This document shows positions 1 to 10,863 of a stretch of DNA of 64,000 nucleotides, one piece after another; the stretch's first letter is position 1, and every line of letters starts with the position of its first letter. Source of the stretch: Sordariomycetes sp. S80-01Y (Eukaryota > Ascomycota > Sordariomycetes); contig JAXQJY010000028.1 of NCBI GenBank assembly GCA_037042185.1, forward strand, positions 1,798,001-1,862,000, read 5' to 3'. The notes under the pieces are model-generated. The model did not search any database. It worked only from the letters and a program-made list of their open reading frames with translations, and was not told the origin of the DNA. The translations under genes were made by a program, and so were the position numbers.

Positions 1-1764
1 TGAACCAGTCGGCCAAATAGCGGGTGGACTAGATAAAATTCCCGACGAGGCGGATGCAGGTGCACTGGCAAACAGGGCACGCCAGGGGGGGCACAGTAGC
101 GCTTTAGAGTCGTGGCTGAAGACGGGACGCTGAGAGAAGGATGCGGCGCACAGCCAGAATCAACTCCGAGATGGGCCGTCTGCTCCTCATGTGCACGACT
201 CGAGAGGCTGCTGCCTCTGACTGGTAGCTTCTATTACGGGCTTCTGCTCCGTGCAGCTGGCCGCAGCTCTGTAGGGATTCTGCCGACCTTGCCGTTTGCA
301 TGGGACAGCTGAAGTCCAATATCGAAACATGTTGGATCGGTGACCAAGCCATTGGGGCCTGCAGCAGATCTCCAGATGCGACATTTGCGAAAGAAGGCTC
401 TCTAGCGTCGAGAAGAAGGAAAAAAATACCTTTGAGATACCTCCGCCGTGGCCAGCATTTCGATCGCGCGGGGTGTGGACGTATCGATGCAAGGCTGCTG
501 CCAGGGCCACAAATGATATGTCATGTTTTACCGCAGAGAAATGAAGCCAGATTCGAGAGGCAAAAGGAAGCCCAAGCCGCGAGCCCTTCAGCTCTTTCCC
601 CCGCACGGCCATCGCGCTCGTCGTCGCTTCGCCGGGGGTGTGTCCTCGCCGGTGCCAATCCAATCGGGCATCAACTGCCCATGGAGAATTCGTGCGGTGG
701 TGGCGGGCGAGAAAACGAGCTTGTTCCAGACGATAGGTCCGGCTAAGACATGCATACATCTGGCATCAAGGCCTCTTAGCTTGCGTGGTGCCGAACCACA
801 CTCGCGCACACTGCGAAGAGATACCTGATCCCCCCTCAAGCCAGCTGGATGTGACACAGCGCGAGCTACGCATCAGCTGGGTCGCACATAGATCCGTTGG
901 GCACGTCCAATGATCGCTGTCCGGGGACAGTCGATGGAGCGAGACGCCTTTGCCGAGAGACACAAGCCACACCACGGGTAACCTTGGACCCGCAGTCAAT
1001 CACCGAAGTACCGGCACCGCTGAGACAGTGACGTTGGTATGTTGACTCGCCCTTGGGCGCATGGTCTGGTCGAGGCCGAAGAATGTCGTTCCAAGGCCGA
1101 GAGAGCGTCGCCCGAGCTGAACAGGTGAGTCGCCGTGGTCGTCTCAATCACTAATCTCAAGGTAGCCTGCCGGACGCCGGGGGCCAGGTATTAATTGATT
1201 ACCCATGCAGCGTCAGCCAAGGGGGCAAGAGAGAAGTGCCCCAGCACGACGACCATGGTCGGCCGATAAGACTCGGGTCTTGTGGCCGGCCGTATCGTGC
1301 GGGTTAATTAATCAATGTCGTGAAGCGGAACGAACATGCTTCGGCTGCCTGGCTCTGATTACTATACCACCATCCTTTCAGCAAGTCGACTACATGAGGT
1401 CGTCACGAACATGGACAATGGAGATCACACGACGTTCGCAACCAAAATCACGCTAGCGATCGAGCATAACCGCTAGACGAGCTGGATCCATGCGTGGAGT
1501 TCCGCATGGCGGTGATGGCCTTGTCGATTTCACGACTTCATAGGCTCGACGCCGCCAACACACCCAGTTCGGGGTAGTGCACTCATCGAGCATATGCGCT
1601 CCCACAACGAAAGGTCCATCTTCTCGTTTCCCGGGAGCTGTAATAAGATCTGGAAAACGTTCACGTGAGTAACATGGGCCGATGAACTTTGTTGGTCATT
1701 ATCGTAACTAAGCCAGCCGTCTGCTGCAATAGTGCTCTCACGCGAAGGGGATCCGTCCGAGTCT
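1..1764. other. left-edge stretch without a recognisable gene
   Basis: Open frames here (the longest about 190 codons, on the minus strand near 187-759) have no domain-like composition, no supporting splice pattern and no family resemblance I can recognise. The last few hundred bases are probably the 3' flank of the calcineurin B gene. I see no RNA gene or repeat. Confidence 0.5.
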
Positions 1765-2497
1765 TTAGAACTGATCTGTTCCCGAGTCAGCATTAACAAA
1801 ACACATATGCATGTGCGACGACGATGCTTACCCAAAGTCAAGCTCATGCTCACATCTGTGCTCTCCACCATCTTTGTGAATTCCTCGAAGCTGATCTTGC
1901 CATCCTTGTCTAGGTCTGCCTCCATGATGGTCTTGTCAACAATCTGCTGCAGCTGCTGGTCCTTCAAATTGCTGCCAACCATCATCTTGAGCACGATGAA
2001 GAGTTCGCCGTTGCTGATGTAGCCGTCGCGGTCGATGTCGTACACTTTGAAGGCGAACCGTAGCTTCTGCTCCTTGTTTCCCTTGTTGCTAAAGGCACTT
2101 AGGCCGCCAACGAACTCCTCAAAGTCGACATCACCGCCGCCGTCCTCGTCGAATATTGCAATCATTCTGTTGGTCGGTTAGTCCTGTCGTATGCCTCGAT
2201 TTGTTCGGGTACATGCCGTGTCGCCAGAGGGTTTGAAGAGATCTGGGGGAGGCTGAGGAACTCGTCGCGCTCGATGGTACCAGAGTTATCCTGACAGCGA
2301 GTTAGCCCATGCAATTATTCTGCCCACATGCCGGCAGTCTCACCCGATCAAGCTTCATGAACCGCTTTCGTAATCTATCAACCTCCTCTCTGTCGACTTT
2401 TCCGAGTCAGCCAGTACTGCAAAGAGCGTCGGGAAATGGGCATACAGTTGGATCCTTGGACAATGTTGTCCAGGACCGAGCTGGGGTTGTTGCCCAT
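1765..2497 (-). CDS. cnb1: calcineurin regulatory subunit B
   Basis: This encodes the EF-hand regulatory subunit of the Ca2+/calmodulin-dependent phosphatase calcineurin, which binds the catalytic A subunit in the cytosol. I assemble five exons: 2497-2446, 2396-2344, 2290-2217, 2166-1832 and 1775-1765, giving 174 aa, the usual length for the family. The product starts [17 protein letters not shown], with Gly2 in an N-myristoylation context. Four EF-hand loops follow, recognisable as [36 protein letters not shown] and [12 protein letters not shown]. The last exon is only 11 nt and supplies the end of the terminal Asp-Gln-Phe and the stop. The third intron (2216-2167) needs a GC donor (CG|GCATGT) to keep the conserved [15 protein letters not shown] reading, because no GT nearby restores the frame. 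The gene is divergent from EPL1 across 2 kb. Identity is very secure; the GC donor is inferred. Confidence 0.96.
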
Positions 2498-3981
2498 GAT
2501 GGCGGTCGCAGGCGAAAGGCTTCTGTATTGGTCTGCTGACGTCCTCGCTCGTGTGTTCGGGTCGGCCTCGTCTGATTTCCGTCGGTATGCTTCGTCGGGG
2601 GTCTTGGAGCCACGGTGGTGGCGGTCGTCGTTGAGTAGGCGTCGGGTCGGATTGATGGCGGAAGTCAGAAGCAGATGGCTGTCGCTGCTACCAAAGCCTA
2701 AGCTCCAAGATGTGGAGGGAGGGGCGAGGCCCCGAGGGGCATCTCTGGCAGTAATACGCGCACGGGCCACAAGCCTGAACCGTGCATCCCCCACGACATC
2801 AACGAAACGCACAGCTGTGCTCATAACAACATCACGCGGTTGGAGTGCCTTCGTACTCATTGGCTCATGGAGTGGTTATCCTCAACTGTCCTCACGTATT
2901 TTCCGAACTTCACAATTCTGTGTCCCTGTGCGCAAAACTACCGCGCCTGCGCCGAGCCGCCAATGTCTACAGCAGATTCGTTCCTTGGTTAATGTGTTAG
3001 CGGCAACATATGACGGCACCTCGCGAATCGTGGACTCTGCTGTGCTGCCGCGGGGAATAGTACAGATAGTATGCGTCTCATCAAATGTCCGATTCGGCTT
3101 GTGATACATGCAATTCCAGACCCTTTATGCTTACGTCGACTACCGAGCTTCGATGGCCTGTGCTAGGAATAGCATGTAAGGAACCACGACACCCATTCAA
3201 ATTACCTAGTTCGTACAACTTGAGCCACCTGGTTGGGAGACTCTGGGACTGGCTCTGGGAAGCGATGGCCCCGTCCTACTTTTCGAAACTTGCATCATAT
3301 AGCATAGGATCTGCTTCCTTGACAGTAATGGTCTGACTGATATGGTGAGGCCCTGAGCCGATCATGAGTTACAGAGATGGAGAGGACTTTATGATCTATT
3401 TGCGCACGAGGATCTTGGGGTTCTTTTTTTCTTTTAATCGCAGTGTGGGCCGTGTTCATGTTGGTTTTATGAACGCCGCACAATGTTTTGAGATGTCTTT
3501 ACAAGCACGCTACATCTTCTCAGTTTAAACGTAACTGAGGATCGCTGAGGATGCGAAGAGTTTCGTGAAACGTCAGCAACGTCTTGCCAGCGCAAGAATA
3601 ACTGCGACTAATACCTCCAATCATCTACTAACGTTTTAGTAAAAGTATGATATTTGTTTTCAGCTTTCAATGGGAAGCTACTCCAAACAAACAAGAAATC
3701 AAAGGACATGCCCCCAACGTAGGGTAGCGCAGGCGGCGGTTCGACTCAAGTTGTACCGTCGTCAGCAGGCTCAGCTTCCAAAAAAATGATAGTATCCAAC
3801 CGTTTATGTATGTCTTGGCAATCAGCTTTACGTACTTACACGTTCACCTATCTTACGGATTTGGACCAAAGCTGCGGAGTACGACATCACTAAACGCAGC
3901 TTCGTAGATTCATCGTTGCACCAGCCACACCCGGAAGCGGAAAGAAGCGACGTTAAAGCCACAGCCCGCTTGCTCTTACTG

Positions 3982-4036
3982 ATTGGCCAGGCAGGCAAAT
4001 AGAGTGCACGTCAGCGCTGCACCTGCCGCCCATTGG
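3982..4036 (-). promoter_or_regulatory. pair of CCAAT boxes upstream of EPL1
   Basis: ATTGG occurs at 3982-3986 and again at 4032-4036, so two CCAAT boxes on the minus strand lie 50 bp apart, 480-530 bp upstream of the EPL1 start. CCAAT is the site of the HAP/NF-Y (CBC) complex in fungi. The pair is visible in the sequence; binding is inference, since the pentamer is short. Confidence 0.3.
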
Positions 4037-4387
4037 TCAGAAACCCAGGGGATTCCAAAAAGGAGAAACAGCGGCCCAAGCGTTGCCAGGTACCTTTGAC
4101 CGCGATTTCAGGTGCAGGAGTGACCTGTTCGCAGCGGATCCCCTAGCATGCCAAATTCCGACAAGGCAAAAGAGGGGACAGTTGAGGGGGCGTAATCTTG
4201 GACTTGCCAACTGCACAACCCAAACCACCACTTGTCCTCAGCGAAACCAGCACACAGCAGCGCCGCCCGCCTGCAATCCCGCGAAAAATTCTTCTGCGCG
4301 TGCCGCAAAAACAAACCGCCCCAACGACGCACCCCAACTTTAGCCATCGAAAAGAGGCCACAAACACTGCTTTTCCATCGCAAAATT

Positions 4388-4417
4388 CGCAGGAGCCGAA
4401 CCTGCGAGCCTTTTTTT
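4388..4417 (+). other. short hairpin followed by seven T
   Basis: CGCAGG (4388-4393), a 7-nt loop AGCCGAA and CCTGCG (4401-4406) form a perfect 6-bp stem, followed by AGCC and T7 (4411-4417), about 100 bp before the EPL1 start. On the minus strand the loop and stem read GGTTCGGCTCC, one base from a tRNA B-box/T-arm, but no acceptor or D arm can be folded around it. Confidence 0.5.
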
Positions 4418-4512
4418 ATGACTTGCCCGATTTTTTGAATCGCGGTTAGTCCGCCTCGGCTTGCAGTGCGGTTGGCGAGAGGAGAAGGCGCGAGCCTGCA
4501 ACCCTTGCAACC

Positions 4513-6445
4513 ATGTCATCACGCAAGGTTCGGGTCAAGAAGTTGAGCGTCAAGACGGCACTTCCAGTGCTCAGGGAGGACCAAATCGACCCTTCTGAGT
4601 ATGAAGCACTTGCTCCGGACACTCAGATCGCGACCGGTGTCGACCAGGCTGAGGAGAAGGTGAGTCATTGTCAACACGCTTGTATGACATCACGTGATTG
4701 ACAACCGTCTTCACGTGACTACCATCAACGCATACACCCGACCTTTCCCCTTTTGGCAGCACTCGCTGACTCTCTTGATCTCTCAGGAATATCACTTGCA
4801 GACCATTCTCAAGGATGCTGGCACCAGTAATGACCAGGAAATTCCTGTCCCACCTCCTCAGGAGAGCAACATCGACTACGATGAGCTCTACCCAAGTCAC
4901 TTCCACCAGCCCTCATCATACATCCGCTTCTCACAGACTGTGGAGGAATGTATCGGCTGCCCATATGACATGACAACAGACGACAATGAGTTCCTCAAAG
5001 GATACAACATACAGTCACCCGCTGGGGGTCCTCTATCGGAGGATGACTTTGAGCGAATGATGGACGTTTTCGAGTATACTGCTTCAGAGCAAACTCCGTT
5101 CGCTGCCGTCGATAACACCATCGTGTCATATGAGGTGATGGCGCCTGAGCTAACCAAGCTTAACCAACCATCGCTCATGCAGCATGCGAAAGCAATTTAT
5201 GAGTACTGGAAGTCGAAGCGTCAGGAAGCGGGTAACAAGCCCATCATCCCGACGCTCAAGTTCGAGACTCATCAGGAGACTGATGACACTGACCCCTACG
5301 TCTGTTTCCGTCGCCGAGAGGCCCGACAGACGAGGAAGACGAGAGCCCGTGACAACAAGATTGCCGAGACGCTCAAGCGCTTGCGGCGCGAGCTTGAGGA
5401 AGGCCGACAGCTCACTCTGATGGCCACAGAGCGTGAAATGATGAAGCGCGAGCTTTTGCTGGCGGACAAGGCTGTCTTCGAGGAGCGCGCTCGGCTCAAG
5501 CAGATGAAGGTCAAGCTCGGCATCAAGGAGCCTGACGACGATCTCATCAATCAAAAGGTATGTAGCAACAAGCACCAGCCAACTAGACTCGGAACTGACA
5601 TTTTCCAGCCACAGAAGCGTAAAGCGCCCGAAGCGCCAGTCATCCAAAGGCCTCCTGGTGGAAACTATCGGATGCCTATTAGGACCGACGGTCGATCCGA
5701 GCACCAGGATTTGGTTTTGCTTTCTGACAAGCGTGCCGAGAAAGAGAACGAGTTCCGTGCCGACATTGAACTCAAGGTGCAGAATCATAGGAAGTGGAAC
5801 CAGAACTACATGGACCTGACGCGAGACCCATTGTCGCCTGTCCAGGAGCAGGGCGCTGAGCTCAAGTTCCGTCCCGCAAAGACACAATACCTGATGACAC
5901 CTCCTGCTAGCGAGGAGGAGATGGACCTCGATCAGGATGGCGCAGAACCCATGGATGTCGACAAGCAGAACCCGCCCATCTTCCATTTCAAGGCAGGTGG
6001 TGCCGGCTTGGAAGACGGTAACCAACCAGCTTTCCGTCGTCGCATCGGTCGTCTCAACCGTCTCTGGATCGACCGCAGGGGTCTGCGCACGCCACCCGCT
6101 GAGCGTCAAAGGGACGATAGTGATCGATGGGCGTACGACTCAGACAGTGATGACGACGAGCCGCCTGTATATGAAGTCGACCCTTTCGACATCCGAGCCA
6201 TCAAGTTCCGGGCAACAGTGCCCCTCAACCCATATCTGTTCAGGCGCCCGCCTGCAGAGAATATGATCAACCAAGCGAACCGACAACTACCGCACGCCCC
6301 AGGCCACGGCCTCCCGCCAGCAGACCTCGCAGCCGCAAGAACGCAGCAAACCCAAAATGCTCAACTCGCGTCTGCTGCGCAGCAACACTACCAGAATGGG
6401 CAGCAGCAGCAAGTAGTGCAGCAAGGCGCACCGGCACAAGCATAG
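4513..6445 (+). CDS. EPL1: enhancer of polycomb-like protein, NuA4 complex subunit
   Basis: EPL1 is a core subunit of the NuA4 histone H4/H2A acetyltransferase (Piccolo NuA4 with Esa1 and Yng2) in the nucleus. Exons are 4513-4659, 4787-5557 and 5609-6445, giving 584 aa. The N-terminal EPcA region is clear: MSSRKVRVKKLSVKTALP, then the ESNIDYDELYPSHFHQPSSY block and the segment around FLKGYN. A charged, coiled-coil-prone region follows (RRLRRELEEGRQL), then an acidic middle (DSDSDDDEPP), and the C terminus is Gln/Ala-rich. The start fits the family N terminus and lies after a C/A-rich leader. Intron 2 (5558-5608) is 51 nt, a multiple of three and free of in-frame stops, so retaining it would insert 17 residues. 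Divergent from cnb1. Identity is secure from the EPcA block. Confidence 0.94.
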
Positions 6446-6756
6446 CCTGCCTTCCTGAGTCGCCAGAACGTGTTGCGAATAACCCAGTGGCTAGAGGACG
6501 CGCAAGAAGCGGAAGTGCCGCAATAAGGTACTGAGAACCTGCCCTCCCCACAACCCTTGTACATTATTTGGGCGAGGCAGCATGTGTATACCCCAACAAT
6601 ATTTTTGATTTTCAAGTTCTTCGGCGCTGGTTGGTTGAGAGGAGGCGTTGTAAGAGAGGCTGCTCTTCTGGTTGACTGTATCAATATTCGGTAGATAGTT
6701 CTTGTCGAGAAGCATGGAGTTGAGGCGTTGGGAGGATACACCAGAGGGGCCACCCA
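6446..6756. other. 3' flank of EPL1
   Basis: About 310 bp downstream of EPL1 and ahead of the weak minus-strand candidate. No RNA gene, repeat or domain-like reading frame seen. Confidence 0.4.
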
Positions 6757-7216
6757 TCAACGAGAGAAGACTTCGAAAATGAAATAATCTGCCCATTTGG
6801 GAATGAAAAACCGATCTCGTCCTCTTTTATTTGTCGTGACGTCGGCGTTCGTGCTCGGGGGACTCGACGAAGGATTCGGTGGGATTTGGTTGGCTGTGGT
6901 GTGATACTGCGCCGTTGCCGTCACAGGATCAATGATGACGGAGCACGCGGTGCCATCCAAATTTGTCTTCCAAGAAAGCAATCCTTGCTCCTGAAATGTG
7001 TGTTAGCCGAGCAAAGAGAACGAGAGTGGTGGAGGAAATTACTGTGACTGAGTGTTGGAGCCCTCTAACCGAGCAAAGAGGCTGAGCGAGGAGGGCTTAC
7101 GAAACCGTCACCTCGAGTAGGTGCTCTGCGCTGTCTCGCACCGCAGCGAATTGCCCACTCCCGATGCTTTGAAAGAAATCCAAAGACTCAAGAGCAAGTC
7201 CTGAAGCGGCGAGCAT
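6757..7216 (-). CDS. weak candidate two-exon small protein of unknown function
   Basis: I do not recognise this protein. On the minus strand two protein-like open segments are separated by a plausible intron. Exon 7216-7112 encodes 35 residues beginning MLAASGLALESLDFFQS. Exon 6990-6757 encodes 77 more, containing LLSWKTNLDGTACSVIIDP and ending in an aromatic-rich stretch before the stop. The acceptor has a textbook branch point and 3' splice site (CTAACACACATTTCAG). The donor GTGACG (intron 7111-6991) keeps the frame, while a better donor, GTAAGC at 7100, does not. Total 112 aa. The upstream frame is open back to about 7289 without another ATG, so the true start could lie in an unseen exon. 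It may equally be a non-coding transcript. Confidence 0.28.
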
Positions 7217-8034
7217 GTCTGGTAACGCATGGTCGAACTGGGGACGCAGTCCGTTTAAAGAGCGTGGGCCGGCCCTCAGAAGCGCTCAACTTCTAGCCGG
7301 CGCTGCGTCTGCCGCATAAAGAAAATAACCCCAAAGTATTCAGCGGCGTAAGGAAAGAATCCTCGGTAAGAGCGTCATCCTTGCGAAGGGGGGGAAAGTA
7401 TGAGAATAGTGCTGGGAAGTGGCCAGGCTGTGGGCATGCCGGGCGAAGGCTGCTCAACGCTCGGCTTCAGCTTGCGGCTGCTGCGCCAGCAGACAAACGT
7501 AATGGCTCCATTTTCTTGCAAAGATTCTTGGCGATCCAGCCTTCCCAATTCTCGAGGAGCAGAAGAAAAAAAATAAAGAAAAAGCCAGGTGCGGGATAAG
7601 TGGCAGAAAGCGGAGGGCTGGGAGGGGAGGATTTATGACAAGAGGTTCGGCGGGATTGTGTGAGCAAAACTACGGGACCACCCCGAGCACAACTGGCGGG
7701 ACCCTTGCAGATGACGGACGGGTGGTTATGTAAGCCAGAACGTCACTGTGCCCCTCCAACGTGGTATATCGAACTTTGACTTTTCGATATTCAGTGGTAG
7801 TGACGGTTTCGTATACAAGACCGTCGATTAGTAAAACAAAATCAAGGAAGCCTCTCTTCTTCAAACTTCGAAGTATCTCATAATAATAAACATTTCGCTG
7901 GTCCAATCGGGGTTCTGGTTCCTAAAGACAGTCTCTCCTAAGTCGCCAAAATCATAAACGACCCCGCCATCACCCACCTGTCGACACAACTTCGCCAACA
8001 TCACATCCAAAGCCATCACATATATCTCACAACG
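7217..8034. other. upstream region of KAE1
   Basis: About 820 bp. Short minus-strand open frames (for example 7906-7670, starting MDQRNVYYYEIL) have no recognisable family. The last 100 bases are C/A-rich and read as the KAE1 leader. Nothing else supported. Confidence 0.4.
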
Positions 8035-9063
8035 ATGGCAAAAGACTCCTGGATATCCCTCGGACTCGAGGGCTCAGCCAACAAACTTGGCATCGGCCTC
8101 ATCCGCCACACCCCAACCTCGACTCACATTCTGTCCAACCTCCGCCACACATTCGTCTCACCACCCGGCACGGGCTTCCTACCCAAAGACACAGCGCTCC
8201 ACCACCGGCACCATCTACCATCCCTGGCTCTCGCAGCCATCAAGGAGGCCAAGGTGAAGTTGGAGGACGTGGATGTCATCTGCTTCACGCAGGGACCGGG
8301 GATGGGTGCGCCCCTGACGAGCGTTGCGGTCGGGGCGAGGACCTTGGCTTTGTTGTGGGGGAAGCCACTGGTGGGGGTAAACCATTGCGTGGGACATATT
8401 GAGATGGGGAGGACCATTACTGGGGCAAACAATCCCGTTGTGCTCTACGTATCAGGGGGGAATTCCCAGGTAATCGCCTACGCTGAGCAACGATATCGAA
8501 TCTTCGGGGAGACGTTGGACATAGCAGTCGGCAATTGTCTTGATCGCTTCGCCCGCACCCTGAAGATCAGCAACGACCCCGCGCCGGGCTACAACATTGA
8601 GCAGTTGGCCAAGAAAGGCAGTCAACTCCTGGATCTACCGTATACAGTCAAAGGAATGGACTGTTCATTCTCTGGCATCCTCGCCAGTGCCGACGCCTGG
8701 GCCGCTCAAATGGCCGACTCAAACTACACACCGGAGGATCTCTGTTTCTCTCTGCAAGAAACTGTCTTCGCCATGTTGGTGGAGATCACAGAACGCGCAA
8801 TGGCGCACGTGGGGTCTAACCAAGTCCTGATTGTGGGAGGGGTTGGCTCTAACGAACGGCTACAACAAATGATGGGTGAGATGGCGAAGGAAAGAGGTGG
8901 GAGCGTATTTGCCACGGACGAGCGGTTTTGCATCGATAACGGGATAATGATTGCGCACGCGGGTTTGTTAGCATATAGGGAGGGGTTTAGGACTGAGTTG
9001 GAGAAGAGTCAGTGCACCCAGCGGTTCAGGACTGATGAGGTGTTTGTGAAGTGGAGGGATTGA
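8035..9063 (+). CDS. KAE1: KEOPS complex tRNA threonylcarbamoyltransferase Kae1
   Basis: Kae1 is the catalytic subunit of the KEOPS/EKC complex, which transfers the threonylcarbamoyl group to A37 of ANN-decoding tRNAs (t6A). It works in cytosol and nucleus. Single exon, 342 aa, the normal length for the eukaryotic/archaeal Kae1 group rather than the longer mitochondrial Qri7 form, and with no targeting peptide. The metal-binding HxxxH is visible as [12 protein letters not shown] (His117 and His121). The ASKHA-fold blocks [44 protein letters not shown] and [15 protein letters not shown] are all present. It converges on the SNF1 beta-subunit gene with only 129 bp between stops. Very secure. Confidence 0.96.
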   Translation: MAKDSWISLGLEGSANKLGIGLIRHTPTSTHILSNLRHTFVSPPGTGFLPKDTALHHRHHLPSLALAAIKEAKVKLEDVDVICFTQGPGMGAPLTSVAVGARTLALLWGKPLVGVNHCVGHIEMGRTITGANNPVVLYVSGGNSQVIAYAEQRYRIFGETLDIAVGNCLDRFARTLKISNDPAPGYNIEQLAKKGSQLLDLPYTVKGMDCSFSGILASADAWAAQMADSNYTPEDLCFSLQETVFAMLVEITERAMAHVGSNQVLIVGGVGSNERLQQMMGEMAKERGGSVFATDERFCIDNGIMIAHAGLLAYREGFRTELEKSQCTQRFRTDEVFVKWRD

Positions 9064-9192
9064 TATGTCTTGATAGCCAGGTAGCCTTATGGTATTAGAT
9101 ATGAGTAGTAGCGGCGAGTCGACCGTGGGCAACTCGGTGGTTCCAAAATATCTTTCCAGCCAAACAAAAATGTAAGAACACGAGACCGAGAT

Positions 9193-10863
9193 CTAACCCT
9201 CATCCGCGGGAGTGGGCTTGTAGATTATCGTCGTCACGTACTGGTCGGACTGTCAGTAAAACCGCCATTCCATGTCAAAGAGAAAACCCACCTTGTTCCG
9301 GTATCTTGTCGTCGCGGACACAGCCAGTACACCATTTTTGATGCTACTCGTAGCCAAGTGATTCAGCACCGTATGGTTCGGCATGTTCAACACGCTATTA
9401 TCATCTTTCATCAACACTGCCGCGTTCAGGATGGGCTTGCCCAGGAAGCCGGGAAGACTGGGCGGCGTAGGCAGCTTTTCAATCGCCGAAACCGCATTCT
9501 GGTAAGCGGGCGACTCCTCCGCCTGATCAAAGTCCTGCAAGTACTGCGGAATCTCATTTCTGTAGAGATCCTTCGGAGGAACGTCCTTGCCCTTGGGCGC
9601 TTTGGGCTTCTCCTCTGCCGGGCGGGTGCTCTGAGCGGAGCTCGTTCTAGAAGCCCTCGGCTCGCCCGTTGAGTCCGCGGAGCTAGGCTTCGTCGTCGGC
9701 ACCGCGGTCTTGACCTTTTGAGCATCTTCGGGGTTGACCTCGATGTAATTGACGAGGTTGTTGCCAAAGTCGACAGTTGTGGGCAAATCAGGGGAGGTCT
9801 GCATTATCCCATCCACCAAGAAGCGAATGTGATGTGTCCCAGGAAGAACGTGGATCGTGGCCGCGAAGCATCCTGGCCGTCCTTCACTGCAAGAAACATT
9901 GTTAGCGATGATCTGACACCATCCCTGTCCTGAGACCACAGACGGGAGCGACCTAACGCCACGGTTGTACAGCAGATGCTGTCACGCTCGAGATGTCTTG
10001 ACATGCCCGCTCGTGAAGAGACAACTAGAAAAAAAAAAAAAAATTACTTACACTGGCTGTAATCTGTGCTTGCGATTCCATTGGAAGATGGACCCAGTGA
10101 CGTATATTTTGTCACCACCGCGCTTCCACTCCAGCTTGGTCGGCACAACTGGCCTTGTCTTGTCGACGCGCAGCTCTTCTGTCTCTTCATCTTCAGCTGT
10201 TCCTGCGCTGAGGCCGGAGCTTTTCCTCGTCAGCGCGTCAGTCGAGGACTCGCCAAGTTCACCGGGCTCCGGCAGCCCTTCACCCAAATCCGCCGACAAG
10301 ATGGGGGACCCTGGTGTGTGTAGCTCCTCCTCAATTGGCAACGGCAGGCGCGGTGGGTGTGTCAGATACATATCTGTCACACTTCCGTTTGACATTAGAT
10401 TCGGATCACCACCCGTAGCGGCGGTATCTGAGTTGAAATGCGCATGCGGCTCCATGTTCTTCCCACCTGAAGCATCGCATGGCACGTCCATGGGCTTACT
10501 AGGCTCATCTCTGATGGGTATGCTCCTGGCCTCACTTTCGTGACTTGCCGCCCCGTGTTGCCGGTCCATCCTCCCTCTCTCGTCCCTGTTCGTGGGCGTA
10601 CTTGGTATGCTCCTCGGGCTCCCGCTCAAGCTGCTGACTGCCGTCCCAGGGAGGCTTTTGGGCCTGCTCACCACGCCCGACCCCTGGGCGAGCGTGGCTT
10701 CCGGAGGCGCCGCAGAACGATGTGTGGTTTGGAGGATGGACCGAGTGTTGTTGCGGGAGTGTCGTGGGGAGGTAGAGGTGGAGGGGGAATCGGCGCCGTG
10801 CGGGGTGGACGTGCCAGAGGTGGGTGTTTGGGGCTTGGAGGTCGAGGACGGATGGTTACCCAT
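9193..10863 (-). CDS. SNF1/AMPK kinase complex beta subunit
   Basis: This is the scaffold subunit (GAL83/SIP1/SIP2 family) linking the SNF1 alpha kinase to the gamma subunit for glucose and stress signalling. Exons 10863-10052, 9886-9292 and 9240-9193 give 484 aa. It begins MGNHPSSTS, so Gly2 could be myristoylated. A long Ser/Thr/Pro-rich disordered region follows. The glycogen-binding CBM48 spans the first splice (LEWKRGGDKIYVTGSIFQW, then IHVLPGTHHIRFLVDG). The C-terminal AMPKBI/ASC domain starts near PQYLQDFDQAEESPAYQ and ends with YVTTIIYKPT. The last exon contributes only 15 residues, completing the conserved ASC strand after the RYRNK donor. The first intron contains a run of 15 A (plus strand, 10029-10043). 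The choice among GAL83, SIP1 and SIP2 is not meaningful in filamentous fungi, which usually have one copy. Confidence 0.94.

Larger units (their letters stand above)
2498..4512. other. divergent intergenic region between cnb1 and EPL1
   Basis: About 2 kb shared by the 5' ends of cnb1 (-) and EPL1 (+). No open frame looks coding. The EPL1-proximal part holds two inverted CCAAT boxes and a short hairpin followed by seven T (both listed separately). The part next to EPL1 (about 4200-4510) is C- and A-rich, as fungal 5' leaders often are. Confidence 0.5.

Noticed and set aside
187-759. 190-codon minus-strand open frame at the left edge
   Set aside because: Composition is random-looking (many His, Arg, Trp), there is no domain, and overlapping frames on the other strand are equally open.
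5150-6109. 319-codon open frame antisense to EPL1
   Set aside because: It shadows the strongly supported EPL1 coding exons.
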